Assembly: GCF_000005505.3 (NCBI RefSeq)
Contig: NC_016132.3
Span: 56,558,914 to 56,622,913, forward strand
Direction: 5' to 3'
Source: Brachypodium distachyon
Lineage: Eukaryota; Streptophyta; Magnoliopsida; Poales; Poaceae
Length of the DNA stretch: 64,000 bases
The translations under genes and the position numbers were made by a program. Positions 33,780 through 45,300 of the stretch are shown one piece after another (positions within the stretch are counted from its first letter, which is position 1; each line of letters opens with the position of its first letter). The notes under the pieces were generated by a model. The model was not told the DNA's origin, ran no database searches, and saw only the letters and a program-made list of their open reading frames with translations.

Positions 33780-36152
33780 CACTGGTGAAATTGTGTACAT
33801 ATTCATATATGGACGGCTAAAATGGCGGTATTATTTGGATGAAGTCATGCTGGCTTCCTTGTGCACCAGGACTTCCATCTTAAGCACCCCTGGGTCTGAA
33901 TCCAAGGCGATTTACTGACGGGGCTAACATCTTACCCCATTTTTGTTCTATTGTATAACACCATAACCATGCCCCTGATGTTATGATATAGTGGAGGAAA
34001 CATAGTAATGTTATAGGATACACACATTTGTAACAACAGAGTGGATGTTGCAAACTTGCAATGTATTCCCGGTAGATATCGTTCCTTCTCTCTGATTGCT
34101 ACTTCTTGCATCTGTGTGTATCACGTGGTAACATGGCCATCTTATTCTGATGGGAACTTCCTGTGTGAAACTCTTCTTCGGGTGGTTGTGATTGTTTGTT
34201 GCCCGGCTCAACACCTGGTGATTAAACAAGACTTGCTTGTCAAATCTGAACCTTTACGTTATGTTTTTTAAACTTCAGAAGACGGAAAGGGCAGCTGAGA
34301 AAAATATCGGAGGGAAGAGAAATATCGGAGGAAAGAGACGTTTCTTCCTGGACAAATCGATCGATCAGGAACACATGAATCGTTCACCTGTCTATCTCAA
34401 TTTTTTAATCTCGTTGACTTGCCACTGGAGTACCACATGCCTGATATTATTAAGTTCTACGTCAAACTGGAATTTCCGTGATATGTTTCTTCTGCAAAGC
34501 TAATCTGCCATCCGTAAGCTAGAAGAGGCAACGCTGTCATGGCCTTCTGATGGCACCACAAAAATATAATCTTCTCTGCTAGTCTTTGTTCGTATCGCCG
34601 ACCTGAGCAACGCAACGCCTGCCGTTTCCCTTTCGATATACACATCCTTTGAGAGCATCAATGGATTGTTGACGCTCTGCGTGGACACGTTGTGTTGTTC
34701 ACACCACAAGGTACGTCCTCCTGACTGACCGGTCTCATGTTCTTTTGTAGCCAAAGAAACTTTCCAAAAGGCCAAAGCATCTCACCATACATGCATGCAA
34801 CGCAATGGATTATTTATGGATGAATCAATTGTATACATACTTTGACTAGTCGTACGGGGGACCTTGAGATAATCCAACACAAACCTTTTGACCATTGCTG
34901 TGTTGCATTGCTTCATTATTGACCACCAAAAATGAACACCCGAAAGCACTTCTTGGTATCAAATGGGAAAAAAAAAACTATTGATCATTCTTGAGGCAAC
35001 GGACGAAGGAGTCAACCATAAGCATCCCCTTATTCCCCTAGGCTCTACTAAATGCTCCAGCTCCGAAGGTGCGGCATATCGAACGGTCAAGGAGACGGAC
35101 GCACGAAAAGGCCACGAAAATGCATGTGATGATGTGATGCAATCGTCTCCGGGAGCAGAACCGACCAGGAACGACCAAACACAGAAAATCCTTTCGTTGT
35201 CAATGCTTAATTTAGACATGAGAGTACTGGTTGTTGGCACTTATCCGGGGAACAATGCGATGATCCATATAGGCTATACGGCGAGGGCCGAAAACAAAGC
35301 CAAACCCACACGAGGCCTATGCAAAGCAAAGCTGAAAAGAAATGCGGTGGCGTGTATCTGCTGCTGCTTATCGTATTCCTTGTCTTTTTTCATTTCAAGC
35401 TGCTGCTCGCCTGTTCGTACCAGACGTTGTAACGTGTGCAGCGCATATCTTGTGTTCTTCCTTTTGTCTGTCTGAATCCATCTTACGTTATCTTCATTTT
35501 GGTCTCGAATACTGAAATATTTTAGATTTCAGTAAACAATTTGTTTTGCTAACATAGAATTAAAGCACAGGAACACGATCTGAGTTTTTGTGAAATCGCA
35601 CTTATACATCACCTCAGACTCCATCCTCTTCCTATGGTTTTTATCTCTCATTTTACAAATTCATGCGACAAACAAACATGATTTTGAAATTCAGATTCAA
35701 ATTCAACTGAATAAGATCCTGATAAAATTTTGGATTCATTTCGAAACGAGGGCAGTCAAACAAGCCACGAGCGCAGGGTACTTTGTCGGTCAGCTGGAGT
35801 GAGTGATTGGAGAAGATCAGAACATGTAATCAGATGATGCAAAGTCGCCGGGCAGAAGAGCGAATCGGATCCATCCGTATCCGTACGATGAAAAGCGAAG
35901 AAGTGATGAGGCCGAGAGAGAGGGAGATTATTAGTCCAAGCAATTTTAATCGAGACATCTAAACCACCCGACGACTTGCTCAAACCCAGCCAGCTCAGCG
36001 GATTAGCCCCGGACGCTGGTAAATAGTGGTCACCTTCCCTTCCTCTTCCTCTTCCTCCCCCCTACAGCACGCGAACTGATCCCCTTCCGCACCACGACAT
36101 CCTCCTCGTCTTCCGATCCGAAGCAAGCAAGCAAAGCGCGGCGGGGGCGGGG
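33780..36152. other. Spacer between the GT47 gene and EXO70B
   Basis: 2.4 kb with no recognised gene. A 170-codon open frame at 34963-35475 has no family features and ends in a Cys/Ser-rich, AT-derived tail, so it is probably chance. The last about 130 bp (CCTTCCTCTTCCTCTTCC tract, then Ala/Gly-rich GC sequence) is the presumed leader of the EXO70 gene. Confidence 0.5.
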
Positions 36153-38162
36153 ATGGCGGCGGCGCCGCCTGCCGACGGGCAGGAGAAGGTGATCGCGGCG
36201 GCGCAGCACATCGTCAAGTCGCTCGCCAACTCCAAGAACGCCGCGGACGACATGATCCGCATCCTCTCGGGCTTCGACAACCGCTTCTCCCTCATGTCCG
36301 ACCTCTTCCCGGCTCCACCCAACGCCGGTCCCGGATGCGGCTCCGTCCCGGAGGATGAGGGCGAGGGCGGGGGCGGGGCCTACGGGGAGGAGGACGACTA
36401 CCAGCGGGAGGGCCCTGGCCCTAGCGGCGGCGGCGACGACGAGGACGACGAGAGGGACGCGGCGGTGGAGGAGGCGGTGCGGGTGGTGGAGCAGTGGGAT
36501 TCCCCCGCGGCGGGGGACCGGCTGGTGTTCGAGTCGTCGGAGGACGCGGAGGAGTACCTCGGCGCCGCCGCGTGCCTCGTGGGCGCGGCGGGGCCGCGCG
36601 TGGAGGCGGCGCTGCAGGTCGCCATGGCGCGGCTCGAGGAGGAGTTCCGCCAGCTGCTGATCCGCGGGACCTCGTCGCTCGCCGCCGAGGACCTGCACGC
36701 CTCCCTCCTCCGCCGGCTCTCGCTCACGGTACCCACCTTCTACTCCGCAGCCGGCGACCTGGACTGCCCCTCCTTCGCGAGCCACGGTGAAGAGGGGGAC
36801 GAATCTGCGGGCGCGGGCAGATGGAGCTCGGTCTCGGACGGCGAGATCTCGCCCTACCTCATTGCCCCGGACACGGTCAGCGCCCTCAGGGACATCGCGG
36901 ACGTCATGCTGCGCGCTGGGTATTCGCCTGAGCTTTGCCAGGTCTACAGCGAGGTGCGCCGGGACACGCTTATGGAGTGCCTTGCCGTGCTTGGGGTCGA
37001 CAAGATGAGCCTGGAGGAGGTGCAGCGCGTGGAATGGGGCGTCCTGGACGGCAAGATGAAGAAGTGGATCCAGGCGCTCAAGGTCGTTGTCCAGGGCCTT
37101 CTTGCCGAGGAGCGCCGCATCTGTAGCCAGATCCTTGCGTCCGACGCTGATGCCGAGGAGGAGTGCTTTACTGAGGCGGCCAAGGGGTGTGTCCTGCAGC
37201 TGCTCAACTTTGGTGATGCCATTGCGATCGGGAAGAGATCCTCTGAGAAGCTGTTCCGTATTCTTGGCATGTATGAGGCGTTAGCTGAGTTGCTGCCAGA
37301 GCTCGAGGCATTGTTCTCTGGTGAGGCGAGGGATTTCATCAAGGAAGAGGCAGAGGGGATACTCGTGAGGCTAGGGGATGCAGTCCGAGGCACGGTTGCT
37401 GAGTTTGCCAATGCGATACGTGGGGAGACTTCTCGCAGACCACTGCCTGGTGGCGAGATCCACCCGCTCACGCGCTACGTCATGAACTATGTACGACTGC
37501 TTGCTGATTACAGCCGCTGGCTGAACGATCTGCTTGATGGCTGTGAGTCTGAGCTGGAAACTGGGGGTGAAAATGTGGATATGACTCCACTTGGACACTG
37601 TGTGCTCATACTGATCACAAATCTGTTGGACAAGATTGAGGATAAATCGAAGCTGTATGATGATGAGGCACTGCAGAACATATTTCTGATGAACAATCTG
37701 TGGTACATTGTGCAGAAGGTGAAGGATTCAGAGCTAAAGACATTGCTTGGGGATAACTGGATCCGCAAGCGCCGTGGTCAGATAAGGAGGTACTCCACAG
37801 GTTACCTCCGATCCTCATGGACTAGGGTATTAGCTTGTCTGAGGGACGATGGGTTGCCACAGGCAACAGGTTCATCGAGTGCACTCAAGGCTGCACTGAA
37901 AGAAAGGTTCAAGAACTTCAACTTGACTTACGAGGAGTTATACAGGACACAGACAGCATGGAGGGTTGTGGATCCTCAGTTAAGAGAGGAGTTGAAAATT
38001 TCTATCTCAGAGAAGGTCCTTCCAGCATACCGCTCGTTTGTTGGAAGGTTCCGAGGCCAGCTAGAGGGGGGAAGGAATTTTGCGAAGTATATAAAGTACA
38101 ACCCTGAGGATGTGGAGAACCAGGTCTCAGATTTCTTTGAAGGGAAAAGATTGAATGCTTAA
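36153..38162 (+). CDS. EXO70B: Exocyst complex subunit EXO70, B-type
   Basis: Intact single-exon frame of 669 residues. EXO70 is the exocyst subunit that binds plasma-membrane phosphoinositides and tethers secretory vesicles. Plant B-type members are linked to defence, stomata and autophagy-related transport. The N-terminus (EKVIAAAQHIVKSLANSKNA, MIRILSGFDNRFSLM) has the helical motif of the B group. An acidic Gly/Glu/Asp-rich linker (residues about 68-110) and VEQWDSP follow. The C-terminal Exo70 domain (about residue 290 on) includes ALKVVVQGLLAEERRICSQI, AIAIGKRSSEKLFRILGMYE, HPLTRYVMNYVRLLADYSRW, DKIEDKSKLYDDEALQNIFL, MNNLWYIVQKVKDSEL and YEELYRTQTAWRVVDPQLRE. Lack of introns is normal for plant EXO70 groups other than A. 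A strong GTGAGT donor 23 bp after the stop and a TTCAG near 38850 suggest a 3'-UTR intron. Confidence 0.92.
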   Translation: MAAAPPADGQEKVIAAAQHIVKSLANSKNAADDMIRILSGFDNRFSLMSDLFPAPPNAGPGCGSVPEDEGEGGGGAYGEEDDYQREGPGPSGGGDDEDDERDAAVEEAVRVVEQWDSPAAGDRLVFESSEDAEEYLGAAACLVGAAGPRVEAALQVAMARLEEEFRQLLIRGTSSLAAEDLHASLLRRLSLTVPTFYSAAGDLDCPSFASHGEEGDESAGAGRWSSVSDGEISPYLIAPDTVSALRDIADVMLRAGYSPELCQVYSEVRRDTLMECLAVLGVDKMSLEEVQRVEWGVLDGKMKKWIQALKVVVQGLLAEERRICSQILASDADAEEECFTEAAKGCVLQLLNFGDAIAIGKRSSEKLFRILGMYEALAELLPELEALFSGEARDFIKEEAEGILVRLGDAVRGTVAEFANAIRGETSRRPLPGGEIHPLTRYVMNYVRLLADYSRWLNDLLDGCESELETGGENVDMTPLGHCVLILITNLLDKIEDKSKLYDDEALQNIFLMNNLWYIVQKVKDSELKTLLGDNWIRKRRGQIRRYSTGYLRSSWTRVLACLRDDGLPQATGSSSALKAALKERFKNFNLTYEELYRTQTAWRVVDPQLREELKISISEKVLPAYRSFVGRFRGQLEGGRNFAKYIKYNPEDVENQVSDFFEGKRLNA

Positions 38163-39372
38163 TCAATCTGTCTACATTTCAAGGTGAGTGCTAACTCCTA
38201 GATTGTGTATTCATTGATAGTTCATATACATTGGTAGAAGGTTTTGCAGTCAGGATTTTCTTTTTGCTAATTTGTTGGTTAAATTTGCAAGATCATAATG
38301 GTACTTGCTCTTCAATTGAATGTTTGGGGAGATACTTGGCTAAATATTATTCAGGAACCAACTGTTGTGGTATTACAGAAATTGCATCCCCATATTACCT
38401 TGCCAACTGCCAATTATAAAAGTATAGCTGGAGTGTACATTATTCTGGTGATTTTGTAATTTATAGTGTGTATGTATCTAGCGTAGTGACAAATTTTTAT
38501 TTCTCAACTTACAATGGTTTGTTATGCTCCTTAGTGAAACTTTGAAATTTATAACTTTGAGATGGTCTTATTGTTCTAAATTTCTCCTGAAAAAGCTCTA
38601 AAAACTACTGCATATTTGAACCAGTAATATGAATTCTGCATAAGTAGCATTTTCTCTGGTGCAGTGATCTAGTTTTCAGATGGTATATTGTCCTTGTTAG
38701 ACGAATTATTAGCAAGTCAATAAAATCACAAAGTTTATGAAGCAGGGAAACTCTCCAAAACATTATGAGTTGTTGTTATTGTCGTTCTTTTTAGTCATGG
38801 ATTTACTTGAGCATGATCAACAAACTTAACAACCTTATTTATATGTTCAGGGATGTTCATATCAATGTTGGTGGTTACAAGTCCCTAGCAATATTCATTC
38901 AGTCCCCGTACTAGGGAACTTGCTCTGCCAACATTCTTTTGAGGTTTGAAGATGGAGAAATCAGTTTTGACTAGAGGGGCGTAAATGTGGTAAATTGCAA
39001 AGCAAACAGACATCTTGATTGTTTCATGGTGGGTGCTGACATTTGTGCTTGGGCTTCCACATGGAATTTAGGACCCTGCGGTGAACTGTGTAACTGCTAT
39101 TCTTACAGTTTACCTTTTGTTGATTGTTGACTTGTTGGACTTCAGAAGAATGGTTGCCGGTCGGTGGTTGGCATTTTATGTACATTTTATACCAGCAGTT
39201 ATGTTCAGTTGTTCACTTTTACCTTAGTGCAAATTTTGTTATCTTCAGTTTAGTTGGTTGCTTGCAGAAAGTATGATAACTTAAAAATGTTGACTGATAG
39301 CACTGAATCCTTTTGCATATGTTCTTCAACTTCGATCATAAGGCGGTGTAACAATTTCCTGATGCTTTTACT

Positions 39373-39576
39373 GTTCTTAATCTTGTCCGTTCATAGAGCG
39401 GGGTTTTCAGCCTGTGCAGTTTTCTTCCATTTATTATTGTGTTCTTAATCTTGTCAGTTCATAGAGCAGGGTTTTCAGATTGTGCACTTTTCTTCCATTT
39501 ATTATTGTGTTCTTAATCTTATCAGTTCACAGAGCGGGCTTTTCAGCTTGTGCAGTTTTCTTCCATTTATTATTGT
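39373..39576 (+). repeat. 68-bp tandem repeat, three copies
   Basis: Three head-to-tail units start at 39373, 39441 and 39509. Each starts GTTCTTAATCTT and ends CTTCCATTTATTATTGT. They differ by a few substitutions (CCGTTCATAGAGCGG, CAGTTCATAGAGCAG, CAGTTCACAGAGCGG), so the array is recent but not brand-new. It lies beyond the EXO70B coding end and could be in its 3' UTR. Confidence 0.95.
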
Positions 39577-39785
39577 GTTATACTGATATTTTATCTGAGA
39601 TGTTTGCTCCTTGTCTTTATTGCCCTGTTTGATATATGTCAGGGATCTTTGTTTTTCGTATGTTAGTTGTTGCATGGTCGAGGAGATAACATGCAGAATG
39701 CCAAAGTATTAGGGTGACTATTCATGATTTCATATCTTGTATAGTGTAGAAAAATGTGACGAGAGATGATTTACAGATACAATAT

Positions 39786-39861
39786 GCTTCCTCCGATTCA
39801 CAACAAGTGTCTCGGAGTTAGTACAATAACTTTGTACTCACTTGTCATGTATCGGATGGAG
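39786..39861. mobile_element. Decayed Stowaway-type MITE
   Basis: About 76 bp with right end CGGATGGAG followed by TA and left end CTTCCTCCGATTC. The inside (AAGTGTCTCGGAGTTAGTAC) is typical of short grass Stowaways. The left TA and tip are mutated. Confidence 0.65.
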
Positions 39862-40354
39862 TATACAGTTTTATCTACCCTGTGCTGAGTGCTTATGCTG
39901 TGTTCTACAGTTTCAGACTTTCAGCAGAGTCTGGAATAGTGGCGAATGTGGTATTCCAGCAGTTTTTATCGCTAGTTTCTGATATTATCTAGCAATGCCT
40001 ATAGGGTCCTCTGACGTTGGAACATAATGAACAACACATGTTGAGAAGTAAACCTGGCATGGCTACACCTACATTCCAGGTGTTATTGAACTCGGTCAGC
40101 TAAGAACATCAACAGAGCCAGTGTTCCTCAATTATGATAAGCTAGCTAGCTATGCAGAAGTGACAAAGAAAAACCTTAAGAAATTTAGCTGAAGTTGCTA
40201 AGGAGCCCAATTAATGAACACTAGAGAAAAGAAATGAGAAGGAAAAGTACCAAGTATCCCTACACAAAACAGAACAAACAGAGAGATTATCCTGATCGAT
40301 CTTGCCTAGGAGTGAGGAGGAAAAAAAAAAAGCTTTGTCAGTTTGTTCAGAACT

Positions 40355-41834
40355 TCAGACCCTGCTGTTCTGTGGCATGGGGATGACGCCGTTGAAGAAG
40401 TCCCCAAAGTAGCCCGGCGGCTCGTAGACGAGCTTGGCGATGATGTCCCTGAGCGTGATGAGTCCGTCCAGGTTGCCTTCCGCGTCCACCACGTAGATCC
40501 TCTGCCTCTTCTCCGCGTCCAGCCTGAGGATAATGTCCTTCACCGTGTCGTCCCCGGTGCACGTTATGATGCTCATCTGCTTCTCCCCCGAGCTCTGCCG
40601 CGCGCTCGCGATGAACTCCTTCGCCGTCAGCGTCCTGCGCTTTATCATCCAACCGGTAAGGATCAAGTTCCATTAATCATCAGGCTGTGATCTGATCTAT
40701 GAATGATGATTTGATCTAGCTCATCACCTGTAGTCTCTGTTGGCCTCCGATGCCGTGAGCAGGTGCTTGACGTCCTTGATCATGATGCTGCCCATGGGCT
40801 TGTCGGCGCCGTCCACCACCGGGATGCCCCCCACGCCCCGCTTCCTCATCTGCCGGAACGCCTTGAGCGCCGACTCGTCCTCCCGAACCTCCAGCAAGCA
40901 AACCATCGTCGGCATTGGGCATCGAAAATGGTCCATTGAAATTTTAATGAGGAATACCTACCTTGACGAGCCTGCTGGGCTTCATGATGGGGAGCCCGAG
41001 GTCGGAGAGCGTCTTGGTGCCCCAGTCCTCGAACCAGCTGAGCCCGACGCACTCGGAGAGCATGTGCACGACTGCCGCCTGGGTGATGATGTTGCTGATG
41101 GTTCCCTCCCCGATGTCCACCACGGGGAGGCTCTTCATCCGGTACTTGGACAGCAGCAGCAGCATGGTGAGGAAGGTGTCTGAGCTCTGCAGCGCCAGGA
41201 ACGGCGCCCAGCGGAAGGACCCGGAGATGTCCTTCACCTTGGTCCGCTTGAACAGCTCCGACGACGGCAGCGACCCGAACGCCTCCGCCACGGCCGCCTC
41301 CGCCTCCATCGACGCCGCCGCCGGTGGCTGTGCTTTTGGGCCTTCGAGCGCGACGGTGCCGAGCTTGGCGGCGAGCTCGTCGGCGCCGAGCGCGGCGCCG
41401 GCGCCGGCCTCGGACTGGTGGAGGAGCCAGACGGCGATCCCCGCGAACTCGACGATGCCGATGTAGCGGTCGATCCAGGACGCGTCGTCGGGGGCGTCCA
41501 CGTTGCGGACGGGCGCGCCGTTGATGCGGTTGCGGGACAGGATGTCCACGGCCTCGGCGAGCGTCGCGTCCGAGGGGATGTCCACCAGCTGGGAACCGAA
41601 GGTCTGCGGGAAGGAGGAGACGGGGATGGCGTCGAAGCAGCTGTTGAGCTTGTCGCCCCGGCTCAGCTGCTGCTGCTCCGGGGACTGCTCGAGGCTGTCC
41701 CAGATGTCCTCCACGCGCATCCCGATCTCCGCCTCCGGGCTCCACCGCGCGCTCCCCAGCGGCGTCTCCGGCACCGGCCCATGCTCATCGTCCCGCCGCT
41801 CCTCCCGCGTCCGGATCTCCCGACGAGCCTGCAT
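40355..41834 (-). CDS. KING1: SnRK1 regulatory subunit gamma (KING1-like), four CBS domains
   Basis: Gamma-type subunit of the SnRK1 energy-sensing kinase. CBS domains in this family are adenylate-binding modules, but plant SnRK1 is not AMP-activated as in animals. Minus-strand exons are 41834-40962, 40888-40728 and 40634-40355, giving about 437 residues. The N-terminus (PEAEIGMRVEDIWDSLEQ, LNSCFDAIPVSSFP) is as in Arabidopsis KING1. CBS1 contains ATLAEAVDILSRNRINGAPV and DASWIDRYIGIVEFAGIAVW. A variable Ala-rich insert follows (about residues 150-185). CBS2 begins at VKDISGSFRWAPFLALQ and ends GLSWFEDWGTKTLSDLGLPI. CBS3 is ALKAFRQMRKRGVGGIPVVD. CBS4 ends with RIYVVDAEGNLDGLITLRDI and EPPGYFGDFFNGVIPMPQ. 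It is intact with good splice sites, and its upstream region is shared with the divergent TOM20 gene. Confidence 0.93.
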
Positions 41835-42388
41835 CGGATTCGCTTGGGATGGATGATCCTTTGGCTTTCCTCAATCCTCCTACGCGCGCGACCTTGGAGG
41901 CTCTGCTTGGTCGCTTCTCCCCGCCGAGAACCGTGGCAGATGTGTGTGCTTCCGCCAAGGTTTCGCGCGCCAGAAACACAAGGGGGAGATGACAAGTGGC
42001 TTGCAGCCCGGCACTTGTGGGCTCTCTGACATTCCTTCTCTGTTGTTCGAAGGAGTAAAAAGGAAACGAAATTCCTCGATGGATCGTTAATGGGCCTCCG
42101 ATGGGTCGAATCTACGGGCGGCCCAGTACGGACTCCACTGCGGAGCCAGGATGGGCCGGGAGATATTTTGCGGCTACTACTCCTTTCGCAAGTCATGGCT
42201 GTCGGGGGGTCCACATGGCAGCGACGGAGCAAAGCGGTGCCGCGGTCCCCTTCTCTGGCTCCCAGGACAACAAAGAACAACTCCTCCGAGCCCCCACACC
42301 TCAACAACACTTCGCCCCCAAATCGAAGCGAGGCCTAAAACCCTAAGCCCCCGGCGCCGCACCGGATCTCGCCGCCGCCGACGACCCC
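41835..42388. promoter_or_regulatory. Divergent promoter between the SnRK1 gamma gene and TOM20, with site II-type elements
   Basis: 554 bp separate the two start codons. TGGGCC at 42091-42096, GGCCCA at 42120-42125 and TGGGCC at 42152-42157 form a tight cluster of TGGGCY (site II) motifs. TCP factors bind these motifs, and they are frequent upstream of plant genes for mitochondrial and ribosomal proteins. Their spacing and position favour control of TOM20. Whether they also serve the kinase subunit gene is open. Confidence 0.65.
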
Positions 42389-45300
42389 ATGGACATGGCA
42401 AGCATGAACGACCCGGAGAGGCTCTTCTTCTTCGACCTCGCCTGTAAGACCGCCAAGGCCACCTACGAGGAGAACCCCCTCGACGCCGACGTACGCATCC
42501 TCCTACTTTTTCTCCCTGTTCCGTTCTGAGTGGACGCGATCCCGTCTGATCTGATGTTGTTTCGTGATGCGTCGCAGAACCTGACGCGATGGGGCGGCGC
42601 GCTGCTGGAGCTGTCGCAGATGCAGAACGGCGAAGATAGCCTCAAGTGCCTCGAAGGTATGCCCCTGAGATTTTTGCGCCTGGACCTGGTTATACCGGCG
42701 GTATTGATTGCTTCCATGTGGAGTTTGGGGTGGCTTTCGTTGCTTTCTCCTAAATTGGTTGGAATAGATCCTCTACCTGGGCGCAGTTGCAACTGATTGC
42801 TTGCACTTATGTTGTGTCTTCTAGCATCCTTATAAAGGCTACCCTGTTTTAGTCAGGGTGCGCTTCTGCTGCACCACATAAATCAACTTCGTGATTAGCG
42901 GACACATTCCACATATCCTGCTAGTCCCGCTTAGCCTGTTAGTAGAGCTTGTTGCACTGTCGGGTCGGACTCGCACGCATGCTGACTGGCAAATGACATT
43001 TACAGTATGCATAAGTTGTATGCTGGTGTTAGGACTCTTACATTGCATACACTTGATTGTCATTGTTTGCAGTCTGGAATCCATCGTAGTACATGGTCTA
43101 CAGCTCTGCAGAGGTTACTCCATGCAATGTCCGAATAGCCTGCTAAGCCTGTTTATGCCGTATGTTTCTGATCACGCCGTGTAGCTATGCATGCTGGCGT
43201 TGCGGCTGATGTGACCAACATGGGAACACCGCAAACGAGTCCACTTACATCCTGATGTTATAACCTATAGTAGTGTTTTTGAAGGTATATATATGAAATA
43301 AGTTATGTTGATCTTTTTGAGAACAGAGAAAAGCATTATGGTTTAGGCGCTAAAATGCTCCGGTATTTCCGTTGTTGGTATCATATTAGCAACCACAGAA
43401 GAAAAAACGTTATTGCTAGTGTAGGCATTTGGGATGTGTCCCATCTTGTTTGGCCTGCCTAAATGGTTAGATGACTGCTCCTTGCATGCCATGATAGTTT
43501 ATGGAGTGTTGTTGCGATTCTTGTATTCAGGTTTGAGAAGCTACTGCTATTGGTAGTGATCGATTATTTGGACGAACAGGTGGGTTAAGGGAGTAAGATG
43601 TCTGTCCAAATTCTGTAGGGAGTTTGAAAAGCTTATTATTGTAACTGTTTCTTTGCGCGGACAATTTTTTCTTTATGCTTAAGAAAGAAGTGCTTACATT
43701 CATGAACTAGTTTGAGATTGTTTGCTGGAGAACTACGCAATAGGTGTGTTTCAAGAATGTAGGAATTCACTACCTGTCAGATATCATAGCAGTTACTGAA
43801 TGGAAATCTAAACTGGCCACATTGCAAATACTCCCTCCGTTCCTAAATACTTGTCGCTGTTTTAGTGCAAGTTTGTACTAAAACAGCGACAAGTATTTAG
43901 AAACAGAGGGACTACCATTTTAAGCTTATGCTAGCAAAAGCCAATGACCTTTCAAAACTAATTATTTGTTAAGCTTGTATGTAGTAGGCTAGTAGCATTG
44001 TCTTCATAGTTCATCCGTATGTGTGAGAGTTTCGCTGGGCGTAACCTGGAAGATTTTAATCTCTTGGTACAAACCTTCAGAATGGGGTCAAAAGTGAAGT
44101 ATGCTGATCCAGCTTCATTTGTTACAGATGCGGAGTCCAAGCTGGAAGAAGCACTGAAGATTGATCCCAGCAAGGCTGATGCACTCTGGTGCTTGGGGAA
44201 TGCCCAGACCTCTCGTGGGTTTTTCACTGCAGACACCATCCAGGCTAATGAATGCTTTGAAAAAGCAACTGGTTGTTTTGAGAAGGCTGTTGATCTGGTA
44301 TGCGGAGTCTTGCATACAAACACATTTTCATTATTCCATGGTGGAGGCTGACCTGCAGGCCCAAGCTCATATGACCGAGGCGCCATATGCACTCTGTTCC
44401 ACGCATAAGCCTCTGGAAGGATGTTTGCAAATACTCCCTCCATTCCTTAAAGATTGGCATATTAGCTTTCATTAAGACAAGACTTTGACCATAAATTACT
44501 ATGTCAATGTATGGTTTATATGACATGAAATTAGTATTGTTAGATTCATTATCAAAAGTACTTCATGATACTTGTGGTTTCATGTCATATAAACCACATT
44601 TTAACATAGTAATTTGTGGTCAAAGCCTTGTCTTAATGAAGCTAATATGCCAATCTTTAAGGAACGGAGGGAGTATGTGTTTATATGCAACGTTTGTTTA
44701 ACTTGAAACTAAGATACTGTCCCTTTTCTTGTAGGATCCAGCAAATGATCTGTATAAGAAGTCATTAGATTTGTCATCCAAGGTGCCCTTTGTTCTCATT
44801 TTATGTTTTGCATTATTTCTGTTATCTTTCTCAAGTTATGGTGCAACCATCCAGCTATGCCCTGTGACCAAAGTGCAAGTTTGTAATCATGATCGAGAAT
44901 CCTCGTTTTATTTCATGCTGTCAACATAGTTAAGTCCAGGACCCTTGTTTTGTTTGGTACTGTGAACACAGTTAGTCCCGTCTTTTGCTTAGAAACCTTT
45001 TTAACTGGGTTAACTCAAATTTGTTACTAACAACATAAGAACATCCAAGTCAATAGGGGAATTTGAATCCTAACAACTCTGAACCTTATAGGCCTCCGGC
45101 CTAAAAATCCTCTAAACCTTCTATTTCACTAGATTTTTGCTACTTATATCATGCTTGTGTAGAGATTTTAATTGCCTTTCTGTAACACCTGCTTCCATTT
45201 ACCTCAGGCACCTGAACTGCATTTGGAGATTCATAGGCAAATGGCATCTCAAGCAGCGGCAGGCCCCTCGACTTCAAGTGCAAGGGTATATTGTTTACCT

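Larger units (their letters stand above)
38163..40354. other. Tail-to-tail spacer between EXO70B and the SnRK1 gamma gene
   Basis: 2.2 kb, AT-rich, between converging genes. It contains a possible 3'-UTR intron of EXO70B, a triplicated 68-bp unit and a decayed MITE. No coding sequence is seen. Confidence 0.5.

Noticed and set aside
34963..35475. 170-codon open frame starting MGKKKLLIILEATDEG
   Set aside because: No recognisable domain, ordinary AT-rich composition, no splice partners and a chance-like C-terminal stretch.
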